This document shows positions 34,311 to 42,351 of a stretch of 64,000 nucleotides of DNA, one piece after another. Under the pieces are notes generated by a model, which had not been told where the DNA came from, searched no databases, and worked only from the letters and a program-made list of their open reading frames with translations. Each line of letters starts with the position of its first letter. Position 1 is the first letter of the stretch. The translations under genes and the position numbers were made by a program. Where the stretch lies: assembly GCF_026155325.1 (NCBI RefSeq), contig NZ_JAPFPW010000006.1:62001-126000 (forward strand), in the 5' to 3' direction. This DNA is from Desulfobotulus pelophilus. Its GTDB lineage: Bacteria > Desulfobacterota > Desulfobacteria > Desulfobacterales > ASO4-4.

Positions 34311-35510
34311 ATGGAAACAGTCATACTTGAACGGTATGCAGATGTTCTTCTCTGGGCACTGGACAGGGCAAGGGGAACCACTCTTTGCCCGGAAGACATA
34401 ATCCTGCTCCGCTATCACACACCGGCCCTTCCCCTTGCGGATATCCTTTTTGAAAAAATTCTGGCAAAGGGCGGCCATCCCCTTGTCAGAACAGCCATGT
34501 CACCGGCAATGGAAAAAGCTTTTTACGGCAGGGGGTCTGATTCTCAAATCAGCTTTCATGCACCCGGTGAAGAGGAACTTTTTTCTTCACTCAACGGCAG
34601 CATCTATCTCCATGCGCCGGAATCCCTAACCCATCTGGCCCAAACGGACCCTTCACGCATTGCCTGTTTTGCACGAAGCCGCAAACCGTTTAAAAAGATA
34701 CTGGATAAACGGGATGCACAGGGGCTTTTTGGATGGACACTGTGCATTTATCCCACCCAGGAGCTGGCCTGTCAGGCTGGTATGGATATGGATACTTATA
34801 CGGAGCAACTTGTCCAGGCATGTTTTCTGGACATGGAAAATCCAGTAGCACACTGGCAGGAAATCCTCCGAAAGGCAGAAGCCATTAAATTATGGCTGAA
34901 CACGATTGGTGCAGAATACTTTCATGTCCGGTCCGAGAGCTGTAACCTGAAAATACGTGTTGGAAAACAAAGGAAATGGCTGGGGCTTTCCGGCCATAAT
35001 ATCCCTAGCTTTGAGCTTTTCATATCACCGGACTGGCGGGGAACGGAAGGTTTTTTCCATGCAGATCAAATCTCTTTTCGCAGCGGCCATAGAATTTCGG
35101 GCGTTCGCCTGGAGTTTTCTAAAGGCAGGGTGGTCAAAGCCAGTGCAGAAGAAGGAGAACGTTTTTTGCATCAGCAGCTGGATACGGATGAGGGAGCACG
35201 GAGAATCGGGGAGTTTTCGCTGACCGACAGGCGTTTTTCCCGGATCAGCCGTTTTATGGCCAATACTCTTTTCGATGAAAACTACGGCGGCAGATGGGGA
35301 AACTGTCATATTGCCATAGGGTCAGCCTATGCAGACAGTTTCACCGGCGATCTTGCCTCTTTTGGAGCAGAAGAAAAAAAACAGCTGGGATTCAATGATT
35401 CAGCCCTTCACTGGGATCTTGTCAATACACAACCCAAAACGGTAGAAGCCGTTTTGCCTTCAGGGAAAAGAATAGAGATCTATAAAGACGGCATGTTTCT
35501 CACACCATGA
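34311..35510 (+). CDS. M29 family (thermophilic-type) aminopeptidase
   Basis: A 399-residue metallo-aminopeptidase removing N-terminal residues from peptides in the cytoplasm. Fold marks: RYADVLLWALDRARG at the start, the metal-binding RIGEFSLTDRR, DENYGGRWGNCHIAIG with a conserved His, and NDSALHWDLV with His and Asp ligands, ordered as in Staphylococcus AmpS and Thermus AmpT. GNCHIA replaces the usual GNTHIA. The ATG at 34311 is preceded by AAGGAAAGT. The middle (~residues 100-200) varies from standard members, with fewer of the expected conserved positions, so substrate range may differ. Family assignment is firm. Confidence 0.88.
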   Translation: METVILERYADVLLWALDRARGTTLCPEDIILLRYHTPALPLADILFEKILAKGGHPLVRTAMSPAMEKAFYGRGSDSQISFHAPGEEELFSSLNGSIYLHAPESLTHLAQTDPSRIACFARSRKPFKKILDKRDAQGLFGWTLCIYPTQELACQAGMDMDTYTEQLVQACFLDMENPVAHWQEILRKAEAIKLWLNTIGAEYFHVRSESCNLKIRVGKQRKWLGLSGHNIPSFELFISPDWRGTEGFFHADQISFRSGHRISGVRLEFSKGRVVKASAEEGERFLHQQLDTDEGARRIGEFSLTDRRFSRISRFMANTLFDENYGGRWGNCHIAIGSAYADSFTGDLASFGAEEKKQLGFNDSALHWDLVNTQPKTVEAVLPSGKRIEIYKDGMFLTP

Positions 35511-35621
35511 CAGATCCCGCCTGATCGTCACCGTACAACAGGCCTGTGACAACGGGGCCGACAGACTATTACAACAAAGGTCCTCTCCCAGCCTCTCTAT
35601 GGCAGGCTCAGGAAATGGAAC

Positions 35622-36194
35622 TCAGGGCAGAATATCCTTTCCTTCTCCAGGATACAGAACAGGATCCGGAATGCTGGATGGCTCAGGATAGCGCTCTGGC
35701 TGCAAAAAGGGCCCCCGAAGGACTTCCGACGGAGGATTTTTTTCAACCAGCACAGGTGCACACCTCAGCTCACTGTCCATTATGGAAACAGAAAATTCTA
35801 CTGCAATATTGTTCGGATCAAACGTGTAGACGGAGTGTACAAAGCCATGGTCTACAGCTTCCGACATCCAGATACCAGCTGCTTCAAAACGTGCTTTGAT
35901 AAGGGCCAGATCCCTGCTGCCTTCAAGACCTATGGCCACATGATCAAAGGCAAAGGGACCTGCAACCGGAACACCATGATCCTTTTCTATCAAGGGTTTC
36001 GTATCCGGCCACTCAAAAAATGACAGTGCACAGTTGTCTGATATGGAAAAAAAATACTGCCGGTATCCCTGTCTTCCAAAGCCCAGAAAAAGGGGTAACC
36101 CCACAAGATCCCGCCAGAATACAATGGTCCCATTCAGATCACAGGTTGCCATGGCCAGGTGATGAATACCCGTAAACCGCAAAGAACCGTTCAT
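35622..36194 (-). CDS. VOC superfamily protein (glyoxalase/dioxygenase fold)
   Basis: A 190-residue vicinal-oxygen-chelate protein. Two beta-alpha-beta-beta-beta modules are seen: FTGIHHLAMATCDLNGTIVFWRDLVGLPL ... YFFSISDNCALSFFEW and AFDHVAIGLEGSRDLALIKARFEAAG ... VHSVYTFDPNNIAVEFSV. Metal ligands are likely the His in GIHHLA, the His in FDHVAIG and the Glu in IAVEFS. The C-terminal ~40 residues are Pro-rich and outside the fold. The ATG at 36194 (MNGSLRF) has CAGGAA 10 nt upstream; a longer frame is not supported. Monocistronic or downstream of the gene at 36250. Reaction unknown. Confidence 0.82.
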   Translation of the reverse strand: MNGSLRFTGIHHLAMATCDLNGTIVFWRDLVGLPLFLGFGRQGYRQYFFSISDNCALSFFEWPDTKPLIEKDHGVPVAGPFAFDHVAIGLEGSRDLALIKARFEAAGIWMSEAVDHGFVHSVYTFDPNNIAVEFSVSIMDSELRCAPVLVEKNPPSEVLRGPFLQPERYPEPSSIPDPVLYPGEGKDILP

Positions 36195-36249
36195 TGAAAA
36201 AAATTCCTGTCTGTCATGAAAGATCGCTGCCCTGTATGTTCCTGAATCT

Positions 36250-36852
36250 TCAGTCTGTACGGCACAGCCGATGGATGGTCTGGGCGTGCCATTTGCCCTT
36301 GTTGGAAAATGTCGGTACATTATTTCTTTCCAGATATTCAGCTATCTGCTCATAAGTGGCGCCTTCCTGACGAAGATCCTTGATTTTCGTAATAATATGT
36401 TTTTTCTCCGCACGGGACATCTTACGGACAATGGGCTCCTCCCCTTCCGTTCCTTTTTCACGGGCTACTTTTCCCACAGTATCAGATCCTGTTTTCTCGG
36501 GAAATATAGCAGAGGGTGCGGCAGATACATGAAAAAAATCCTGAGCGATGGGCAGAAGCCCTTCAAGTATGCTAAGCTTTCGCTCTTCTGCATCGGCATG
36601 ACGCTCACGGGCTTCTGCGATGCGTTCGGCAGTATCGCTCAGGCCCTGAAGCAGACCATGAATCCCCAGAAGGGCTTCACTGATATTCTGCAGGACTTCC
36701 GTGCTTGCCAGATGGGACGGTTTCCGTGACTGGGGTGTCCGGCGGTCGTATCCTCCCCGCCGCTCAGGGTGAGGATAACTGGCCTCATGGGTTCCCCTTC
36801 CCTGCATTCGGTCTTTATGGGTGGAGCGGAGATTCTTTAAAAAATCATTCAT
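36250..36852 (-). CDS. uncharacterised protein with recombinase-like C-terminal segment
   Basis: A 200-residue protein. An N-terminal charged, disordered part contains ERRGGYDRRTP; a helical coiled-coil-like middle follows (VLQNISEALLGIHGLLQGLSDTAERIAEARERHADAEERK); the C-terminal ~50 residues, MSRAEKKHIITKIKDLRQEGATYEQIAEYLERNNVPTFSNKGKWHAQTIHRLCR, resemble the small domain of serine recombinases (I-A-x-x-L-x-x-x-x-V-P-T ... G-x-W ... T-x-x-x-L), used here without a catalytic domain. This suggests DNA binding (inference). ATG at 36852 follows AAGGAGACC. It is 55 bases upstream of the VOC gene on the same strand and may be co-transcribed with it. Function unknown. Confidence 0.75.
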   Translation of the reverse strand: MNDFLKNLRSTHKDRMQGRGTHEASYPHPERRGGYDRRTPQSRKPSHLASTEVLQNISEALLGIHGLLQGLSDTAERIAEARERHADAEERKLSILEGLLPIAQDFFHVSAAPSAIFPEKTGSDTVGKVAREKGTEGEEPIVRKMSRAEKKHIITKIKDLRQEGATYEQIAEYLERNNVPTFSNKGKWHAQTIHRLCRTD

Positions 36853-37345
36853 ACGGTCTCCTTGCCTGTGGAATATCGTCTGGAGCAAGAGGCGTCATTC
36901 ATCCATATGGATCAAACAAATGTATAAGGTCCCGATGCAACGAAGCCGGGAAGAACAGCGTTACTGTCATCCCCGGATACAATACGTACGGTATACCCTG
37001 TGAGGGTAGACCCAAAGATAAAACAAGGATATAAGGACTGATATTGATTTTGGATAAAAAAAGAATACATTATAAAAATAGGAATTGTCAATTCCATAAT
37101 TTTTCAGCTATAAGAAACGGTTTTGTTTTTTGAATTATCAAAAAATAAAAAACAACCGGTTTTGAAAGAATACATCTTTCCAGATCAAACCGGATTTTAT
37201 TGCCGGTATAAAAATCCGGGCCGCCATGCCTGCAGCATACAAGAATCTTCGCATTCTCCGCACCGCCCATAGATTGCTGCCGGCAGTTTCATGTTATTTT
37301 ATGTACCCTTAACCCGCCACAGACGGGGATAATCTTAGGACTACC
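36853..37345. other. 493-bp divergent region between the uncharacterised gene and typA
   Basis: No convincing protein gene is visible. It contains an orphan minus-strand hairpin/terminator (37142-37194), making a small RNA from the part to its right possible, and the typA promoter region. Confidence 0.5.
37142..37194 (-). terminator. orphan intrinsic terminator on the minus strand
   Basis: CCGGTTT-TGAAAG and CTTTC...TC-AAACCGG pair in a stem of about 12 bases around an AATACAT loop. To the left lies an A-rich stretch, which on the minus strand is a T tract. No minus-strand gene is seen to the right. Confidence 0.5.
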
Positions 37346-39172
37346 ATGTCATTTGAATCATTACATTTGCGAAACATTGCCATTATTGCCCATGTTGACC
37401 ACGGAAAAACCACCCTTGTTGATACCATGTTTCGCCAGAGTGGCGTTTTTCGCCCGGACCAGGAAGTGGCTGAAAGAATCATGGACAGCATGGATATTGA
37501 AAGGGAGCGCGGCATTACCATTGCTGCTAAAAACTGCTCCGTTCGATATGGAGACACAAAGATCAATATTCTTGACACCCCCGGTCATGCCGATTTCGGA
37601 GCGGAGGTGGAACGCGCCCTCTCCATGGTTGATGGAGCCATTCTGCTGGTCGACGCCGCGGAAGGCCCCCTTCCCCAAACCCGCTTTGTTCTTAAAAAAA
37701 CCTTTGAAGCACACATACCTGTCATTGTTGCCATCAACAAAGTGGATCGTCAGGATGCGAGACCACAGGAAGTTCTCAATGAAATCTATGACCTCTTCAT
37801 CGATCTGGAAGCCACAGAAACACAAATAGAATTTCCATGCCTCTATACCATAGGGCGTGATGGTCGATCAGGCCCGGAACCAGATAAACTGGGAGATGAT
37901 CTCAGCCTTCTTTTTGAAACCATACTCTCCCACATTCCCCCTCCCAAGGTGAATCCCGACGGACCTTTTTCCCTTCTGGTATCTGACATTGGCTACTCCG
38001 ATTATCTGGGACGCCTTGCCATCGGCATGATCCGCAGTGGGACGCTGAAAAGTCGCATGCCCATTGTCCGTGCCAATGCAAAAGGTCAACTGATTCCCTT
38101 CCGGCTCTCCACCATGCAGGTTTATGAGGGGACCCAGCTGACTAAAAGCGATATGGCTTCGGCCGGTGAAATCGTGGTGCTTTCCGGCAACGAAGATGTG
38201 GAAATAGGAGATACGCTCACCCTTGCCGACACCCCATTGATTCAGCCCAGAATCCGTGTGGATGAGCCTACTGTTGCCATGCGTTTCACCATCAATAACT
38301 CCCCTCTGTCTGGTCGGGAAGGGACCCTTGTTCAATCCCGAAAAATCCGGGAAAGACTGGAAAAGGAGACCTTACGCAATGTTGCCATCCAGATCGAGAA
38401 CACGGATGATAAAGACACCTTTCTGGTAAAAGGCCGTGGGGAATTCCAGATGGCCATTCTCATAGAAACCATGCGCAGGGAGGGTTTTGAGCTCTGTGTG
38501 GGACGCCCTGAGGTTATTTTTCGGGAAGAAAACGGTGTCCGGCTGGAACCCATGGAAGATGTATACATAGACTGTGACGAAACCTTTATGGGTGTTGTCA
38601 CCGAAAAAATGTCCATTCGTAAAAGCCGCATGGAGTCCCTTGTCAACAATGGTTCCGGCAGGGTCAGGATGCACTTTATTGCTCCATCCCGGGCACTCAT
38701 CGGATACAGGGATGAATTCCTCACGGACACAAGAGGGACAGGTATTCTTAACGCTCTTTTTGCAGGATATGAACCTTACAGAGGTGATTTCCCCAGCCGC
38801 TTTACAGGCTCTCTGGTATCGGATCGGTCCGGCGTGGCCATACCTTACGCCCTCTTTAATCTGGAACCAAGGGGTGTACTTTTCATTACACCGGGATCTC
38901 CCGTTTATACCGGAATGGTCATTGGCATTCATGCCAAGGATAACGATCTTGATGTCAATCCCTGCAAGGAAAAGAAGCTGACCAACATGCGTGCTTCCGG
39001 CAAAGATGACAATGTCACTCTGCGCCCTGTAAAACCCATGACCCTTGAAGCCGCGCTTCAGTTTATTGCAGAAGATGAGCTGGTTGAGGTGACGCCCTTA
39101 AGCATACGCTTACGAAAAACCTACCTCAATTACCACGACAGACAAAAAAATAAAAAACAGAAAACCAGCTGA
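37346..39172 (+). CDS. typA: translational GTPase TypA/BipA
   Basis: A 608-residue ribosome-binding GTPase that aids growth under stress and 50S assembly. G1 AHVDHGKTTL, G2 around RGITIAAKN, G3 DTPGHADFG, G4 NKVDR and the EF-G-like domains follow in order. The BipA-specific C-terminal part has LTDTRGTGILNALFAGYEPY, a switch-like loop, and NMRASGKDDNVTLRPVKPMTLEAALQFIAEDELVEVTP with a basic KNKKQKTS end. Length equals E. coli BipA (607). It is monocistronic and ends in a long, strong terminator at 39198. Start at MSFESLHLRNIAIIAHVDHGK is the only reasonable choice. Confidence 0.97.
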   Translation: MSFESLHLRNIAIIAHVDHGKTTLVDTMFRQSGVFRPDQEVAERIMDSMDIERERGITIAAKNCSVRYGDTKINILDTPGHADFGAEVERALSMVDGAILLVDAAEGPLPQTRFVLKKTFEAHIPVIVAINKVDRQDARPQEVLNEIYDLFIDLEATETQIEFPCLYTIGRDGRSGPEPDKLGDDLSLLFETILSHIPPPKVNPDGPFSLLVSDIGYSDYLGRLAIGMIRSGTLKSRMPIVRANAKGQLIPFRLSTMQVYEGTQLTKSDMASAGEIVVLSGNEDVEIGDTLTLADTPLIQPRIRVDEPTVAMRFTINNSPLSGREGTLVQSRKIRERLEKETLRNVAIQIENTDDKDTFLVKGRGEFQMAILIETMRREGFELCVGRPEVIFREENGVRLEPMEDVYIDCDETFMGVVTEKMSIRKSRMESLVNNGSGRVRMHFIAPSRALIGYRDEFLTDTRGTGILNALFAGYEPYRGDFPSRFTGSLVSDRSGVAIPYALFNLEPRGVLFITPGSPVYTGMVIGIHAKDNDLDVNPCKEKKLTNMRASGKDDNVTLRPVKPMTLEAALQFIAEDELVEVTPLSIRLRKTYLNYHDRQKNKKQKTS

Positions 39173-39197
39173 TCCATTCCATTCCTGAGATAAAAAC

Positions 39198-39254
39198 ATA
39201 TCCCGCGCCTGTTCTTCTGTTCAGCAAAACAGAACCAGTGCGGGATATTTTTTT
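39198..39254 (+). terminator. intrinsic terminator after typA
   Basis: ATATCCCGC ... GCGGGATAT as outer stem with an inner GTTCTTCTGTT/AACAGAAC stem, followed by a run of eight T residues. Confidence 0.92.
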
Positions 39255-39283
39255 TATCCGTTACAAGGCTATCCTGTTTTGAT

Positions 39284-39499
39284 TCAGGATCTTTCCGTCT
39301 CTGTCCCATAGTTATCAGCCTCTTCCACAAAGGCTTCAAACCCCTTTACATCAAGAAAACGGGTTATCATATCATTGAGGGTTTCAGCGGGATCTGCCTT
39401 TCCCCCTCTTTCCTTTGCCGCTTTTTTGGCGTTTCTAACCACGCTTGCCAAGGTCTCTGCACTGACCTGAATTCTCGCATGAACTGTCACTGATGTCAT
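39284..39499 (-). CDS. small uncharacterised protein
   Basis: A 71-residue protein of unknown function, MTSVTVHARIQVSAETL followed by helical, Lys/Ala/Glu-rich sequence (SVVRNAKKAAKERGGKADPAETLNDMITRFLDVKGF). The start ATG has AAGGAAGCCCC directly upstream; a longer frame adds five residues without a site. A beta-strand-then-two-helices profile resembles small ribbon-helix-helix DNA-binding proteins (weak inference, no close match claimed). It lies about 370 bases downstream of tRNA-Leu(UAG) and converges with typA, whose terminator sits between them. Reading frame and ribosome-binding site are consistent with a real gene. Confidence 0.6.
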   Translation of the reverse strand: MTSVTVHARIQVSAETLASVVRNAKKAAKERGGKADPAETLNDMITRFLDVKGFEAFVEEADNYGTETERS

Positions 39500-39867
39500 G
39501 GGGCTTCCTTTCACGGCTAATCAAAAAAAATCGCTGTTTTTCCACCATGCTCTCAAGTGCCTGCCGGATATGAGGCTCCTCCTTACCTGCGTCAAAACAT
39601 TCAATCCAGAGAGTAGGTCAATAGAACCAGATCAGCATTCCGCATCACAGATCAAAAGCCTGATCAGCCGACCCGTCAGCCCTTTCAATCCGACGGTAGC
39701 CATCATGTTTGCTGGTAACGCATTATACATCTCTCCCCTTACGAACAAAACCCTGCCAGCAATCAATATAAAGCGCCTCATCAGAGCCCACCATGTCTTC
39801 TCGAAAAAGCTCATAGCGCCATACAAAAAATGGAGGCAGGCAGATATGCCTCCTCCACAGTTCTTTC
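39500..39867. other. 368-bp spacer between tRNA-Leu and the small gene
   Basis: No gene is seen. Open frames that run into the tRNA on either strand are spurious tRNA translations. Confidence 0.6.
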
Positions 39868-39952
39868 TGGTACCGAAGGGGAGACTCGAACTCCCACGCC
39901 CGAAGGCACCAGATCCTAAGTCTGGCGTGTCTGCCAATTCCACCACTTCGGC
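39868..39952 (-). tRNA. tRNA-Leu (anticodon UAG)
   Basis: An 85-nt class II tRNA starting GCCGAAGTGGTGGAATTGG and ending in an encoded CCA. Anticodon stem CCAGA/TCTGG encloses CTTAGGA, giving UAG. A long variable arm (GTGCCTTCGGGC) and the T-arm GGGAG TTCGAGT CTCCC are present. Confidence 0.96.
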
Positions 39953-40478
39953 TTTACGCAAAGTTTGTACGTAATTTTTACCCCAAGGTCAAGAGGAAGA
40001 AAAAAATACGCCTTCCAAGCAGGCCAGCCGCATGCAAAACGCGGTTAGGCTGATAACAGCTATCGGCCAGCCGAGGAAACCATTCAGAGTACCTGACGGA
40101 AAGGATAGCAAAAAAACAAAACTAGCATACCAGACTATCCGTACAACATGACGTTCGAATGAGGTAAAAAAATTACTTGTGATAACCCCGCTTTTTGCTG
40201 CTTATGCATTGACTTTTAAGGATGGGTATTTTAAAAAAAGATATCCGGATTACAAAAAGCATGGCTGGCACGGATGGCACGGCTCTGGTTTTCCCGCGTA
40301 TTTTTTCCTACTATACTTCATGTACGGGTAAGGAAAAAAAGTGGCATAGGCTTCGGAGCATCAAGCACCCGCTTTTTCTCCTTCTGCCGGACTTACGATA
40401 ACCATATTCTTACCGTCACCCTGTGACAATGCTCCATTTTTATGTATTCCACTCAAATGTTTGTGAAGGAGGTATCTG
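39953..40478. other. 526-bp region upstream of lpoB
   Basis: It holds one doubtful small open frame (40179-40331) and otherwise nothing recognised; it presumably includes the lipoprotein-operon promoter. Confidence 0.45.
40179..40331 (+). CDS. possible small hydrophobic protein
   Basis: A 50-residue frame with a GTG start. It reads VITPLFAAYALTFKDG, then a basic/aromatic middle (YFKKRYPDYKK), a double GWHGWHG and a hydrophobic end AYFFLLYFMYG. GAGGT lies 13 nt upstream, too far for a good ribosome-binding site, so translation is unsure. The amino-acid pattern looks protein-like and its distribution of codons is not random, but it could be a gene remnant. No family recognised; it lies in a 526-bp region before lpoB. 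Confidence 0.3.
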   Translation: MITPLFAAYALTFKDGYFKKRYPDYKKHGWHGWHGSGFPAYFFLLYFMYG

Positions 40479-41093
40479 ATGATCCGTTCGTTTTTTTTTC
40501 CCGTAACCCTTCTTGTGGCATGGGCGCTTTTTACTGCGGGCTGCGCCGGCACAACTGTTCAGCGGGTTGATCCCACCGAAGAAATTGCCCTGACCGACCG
40601 CTGGAATGCAACAGACTCACGCCTTGTTTCCGAAGAAATGATTGATGACATGCTCTCCTTCCCATGGATTTCTAGGTGGCAAACCGGAAACCCGAGAAAT
40701 CCACAGCCTACTGTTCTTGTGATGGGCGTACGCAACCGTTCCCATGAGCACATTGCCGTAGACACCTTTGTCAACGACCTCCGTCGCGCCATGATCCGTT
40801 CCGGAAAAGTCGATTTTGTTGCCGGAGGAGACATGCGTGATGCCATTCGTGCGGAAAGACTGGACCAGGAATTCCAGGCAACGCCGGAAACAGCGGCAGC
40901 CATCGCCCAGGAAACTGGTGCCAACTTTGCCCTATCCGGTTCCATTGACTCTTTCGTAGATCAGGTGGATGGTCGCAGAGTAACAAGCTACCAGATAGAC
41001 CTCCGGCTTATTGACATGACGACCAATCGTGAGGTCTGGTCCGGCCAGAAAAAAATTCAGAAATTCCAGCAGAAAAGTCGCCTGAGATTCTAA
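40479..41093 (+). CDS. lpoB: LpoB-like lipoprotein (penicillin-binding protein activator family)
   Basis: A 204-residue putative outer-membrane lipoprotein. A signal peptide ends at a lipobox-like FTAG-C22. The mature part matches the LpoB/COG3417 fold: VLVMGVRNRSHEHIAVDTFVNDLRRAMIRSGKVDF, AIAQETGANFALSGSIDSFVDQ and YQIDLRLIDMTTNREVWSGQKKIQKF. In E. coli LpoB stimulates PBP1B during peptidoglycan synthesis. The start ATG has AAGGAGG 6 nt upstream. It is the first gene of a triad with an LPP20 lipoprotein and a COG3014 lipoprotein, an arrangement known from other Gram-negative genomes. The hairpin at 41138 lies in the next gap, so the operon may be attenuated. Confidence 0.88.
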   Translation: MIRSFFFPVTLLVAWALFTAGCAGTTVQRVDPTEEIALTDRWNATDSRLVSEEMIDDMLSFPWISRWQTGNPRNPQPTVLVMGVRNRSHEHIAVDTFVNDLRRAMIRSGKVDFVAGGDMRDAIRAERLDQEFQATPETAAAIAQETGANFALSGSIDSFVDQVDGRRVTSYQIDLRLIDMTTNREVWSGQKKIQKFQQKSRLRF

Positions 41094-41137
41094 ATCAGGT
41101 ATGAATACGGTTCATGCCCGCTGAGAAAATCCCAAAA

Positions 41138-41178
41138 ATGGGGAGCGGCATACCTTCCAAATCAGGGCCGCTCCCCAT
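41138..41178. repeat. perfect 12-bp inverted repeat between lpoB and LPP20 genes
   Basis: ATGGGGAGCGGC and GCCGCTCCCCAT flank a 17-nt loop. It sits 45 bases after the lpoB stop and 25 before the next ATG. There is no T tract, so it may be a partial terminator or an mRNA processing/stability element. Confidence 0.65.
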
Positions 41179-41202
41179 CTACAGAAACAAGGAGACCTTC
41201 CC

Positions 41203-42240
41203 ATGTTCAGCCTAAACAACAGAATGCTAGCTGTACTTGGAATTTTTCTGCTCACCGCCTGCATGGGAACGACAGGAACGGGTGTTCATTCCTCCCACAA
41301 AACCGACGCTCCCCGGCCTAAGTGGACGACGGAACCTCCGCGGCAGGCAGGATATATTTTTGGCGTCGGCAGTGTGGAAACCTATGGCAACGCACGAACG
41401 GCCATTCAGCGGGCCCAGGAAGCAGCCAGAGTTGATCTTTTATCCCAGCTGAGGGTAACGGTCAGCGGCACTATGCAGACCAGCATACGTGTCGAAGGCG
41501 ATGATGAAAGATTCGCCAGTATCCACAAAGTGGTACAGCAGGAAACCAGCTCCCGTGTGCAGGAAATTGAAATGACGGGTATTGAAATAACAGAGACCTG
41601 GCTGAACCCTGCCGAAACCGAAGCCTGGGCACTGGCAAGACTCAACAGGGCAAAGACGGAGAGTGAACTTCTATTTGGCCTGGAAGATCTGGAAGATACC
41701 CTCTTGAATCGGGGAACGGGAACCGGCAGCACCCTGGACCGTATCCGTCACATCATACCGAGTCTTACGGACCTTGAGGAGCGGAGGCAGATCCTCAACC
41801 AGCTTACCTTCCTTGCCGCAGGCAGCCAGATCCCTGACAGGGAAAAAGGCCGCCGTGTGGATGCCTTACAGGCAGAAATACGAAATCTGCTGGCAAGCCT
41901 TACCATCCGTCTTGAACCCCAGAACGACGACGCCATAAAAATGCTGGGAATTATGGCGCAGACCCTTACCCGCATGGGGTTTAACCTCCATGATGAAGGT
42001 GCAGATCTTCGCATCCGCCTTTCCATTTCCATGACGCCAGTGAGTCGGAATCAGATTTTTCATGTGGTCACCCAGGCAGAAGGTCAGGTCCAGACACCCG
42101 AAGGGAGAACCCTCTACGCCCTGCGTGAATCAGGCCGTTCATCTTCCAGTGATCCGCAGATTGCGCGGAACAAGGCCGTTGAAGACATGGCTCTGAAACT
42201 TGCGGATGCACTGGCTTCCGGCCTTTTTCAGCATCTTTAA
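41203..42240 (+). CDS. LPP20 family lipoprotein
   Basis: A 345-residue predicted lipoprotein. The signal peptide ends with lipobox LTAC (Cys20). The mature domain holds the LPP20-type segment PPRQAGYIFGVGS ... ARTAIQRAQEAARVDLLSQLRVTVSGTMQTSI, a middle helical part and a C-terminal alpha-beta portion (LRIRLSISMTPV ... ARNKAVEDMALKLADALASGLF). Family members are outer-membrane lipoproteins with poorly known roles in envelope or flagellar functions. Start ATG has AAGGAGACC upstream. It follows lpoB by ~110 bases and precedes the COG3014 lipoprotein by ~110, with no terminator seen between, so the three form one unit. Confidence 0.85.
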   Translation: MFSLNNRMLAVLGIFLLTACMGTTGTGVHSSHKTDAPRPKWTTEPPRQAGYIFGVGSVETYGNARTAIQRAQEAARVDLLSQLRVTVSGTMQTSIRVEGDDERFASIHKVVQQETSSRVQEIEMTGIEITETWLNPAETEAWALARLNRAKTESELLFGLEDLEDTLLNRGTGTGSTLDRIRHIIPSLTDLEERRQILNQLTFLAAGSQIPDREKGRRVDALQAEIRNLLASLTIRLEPQNDDAIKMLGIMAQTLTRMGFNLHDEGADLRIRLSISMTPVSRNQIFHVVTQAEGQVQTPEGRTLYALRESGRSSSSDPQIARNKAVEDMALKLADALASGLFQHL

Positions 42241-42351
42241 AAAAAAATCACAAAACATCCAGGCATCCCGCAGATGCTTTTCAAACAACGATTCCTGCAG
42301 GCTTTCTAATTCCTGTACACCTGCAAGCTGATTCAAGAATGGGGAGATTGT

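Noticed and set aside
39498-39974. Open frames on both strands across tRNA-Leu(UAG), giving GRLELPRP-like and AEVVELADT-like peptides
   Set aside because: These are the well-known false translations of tRNA-Leu genes; no ribosome-binding site or family supports them.
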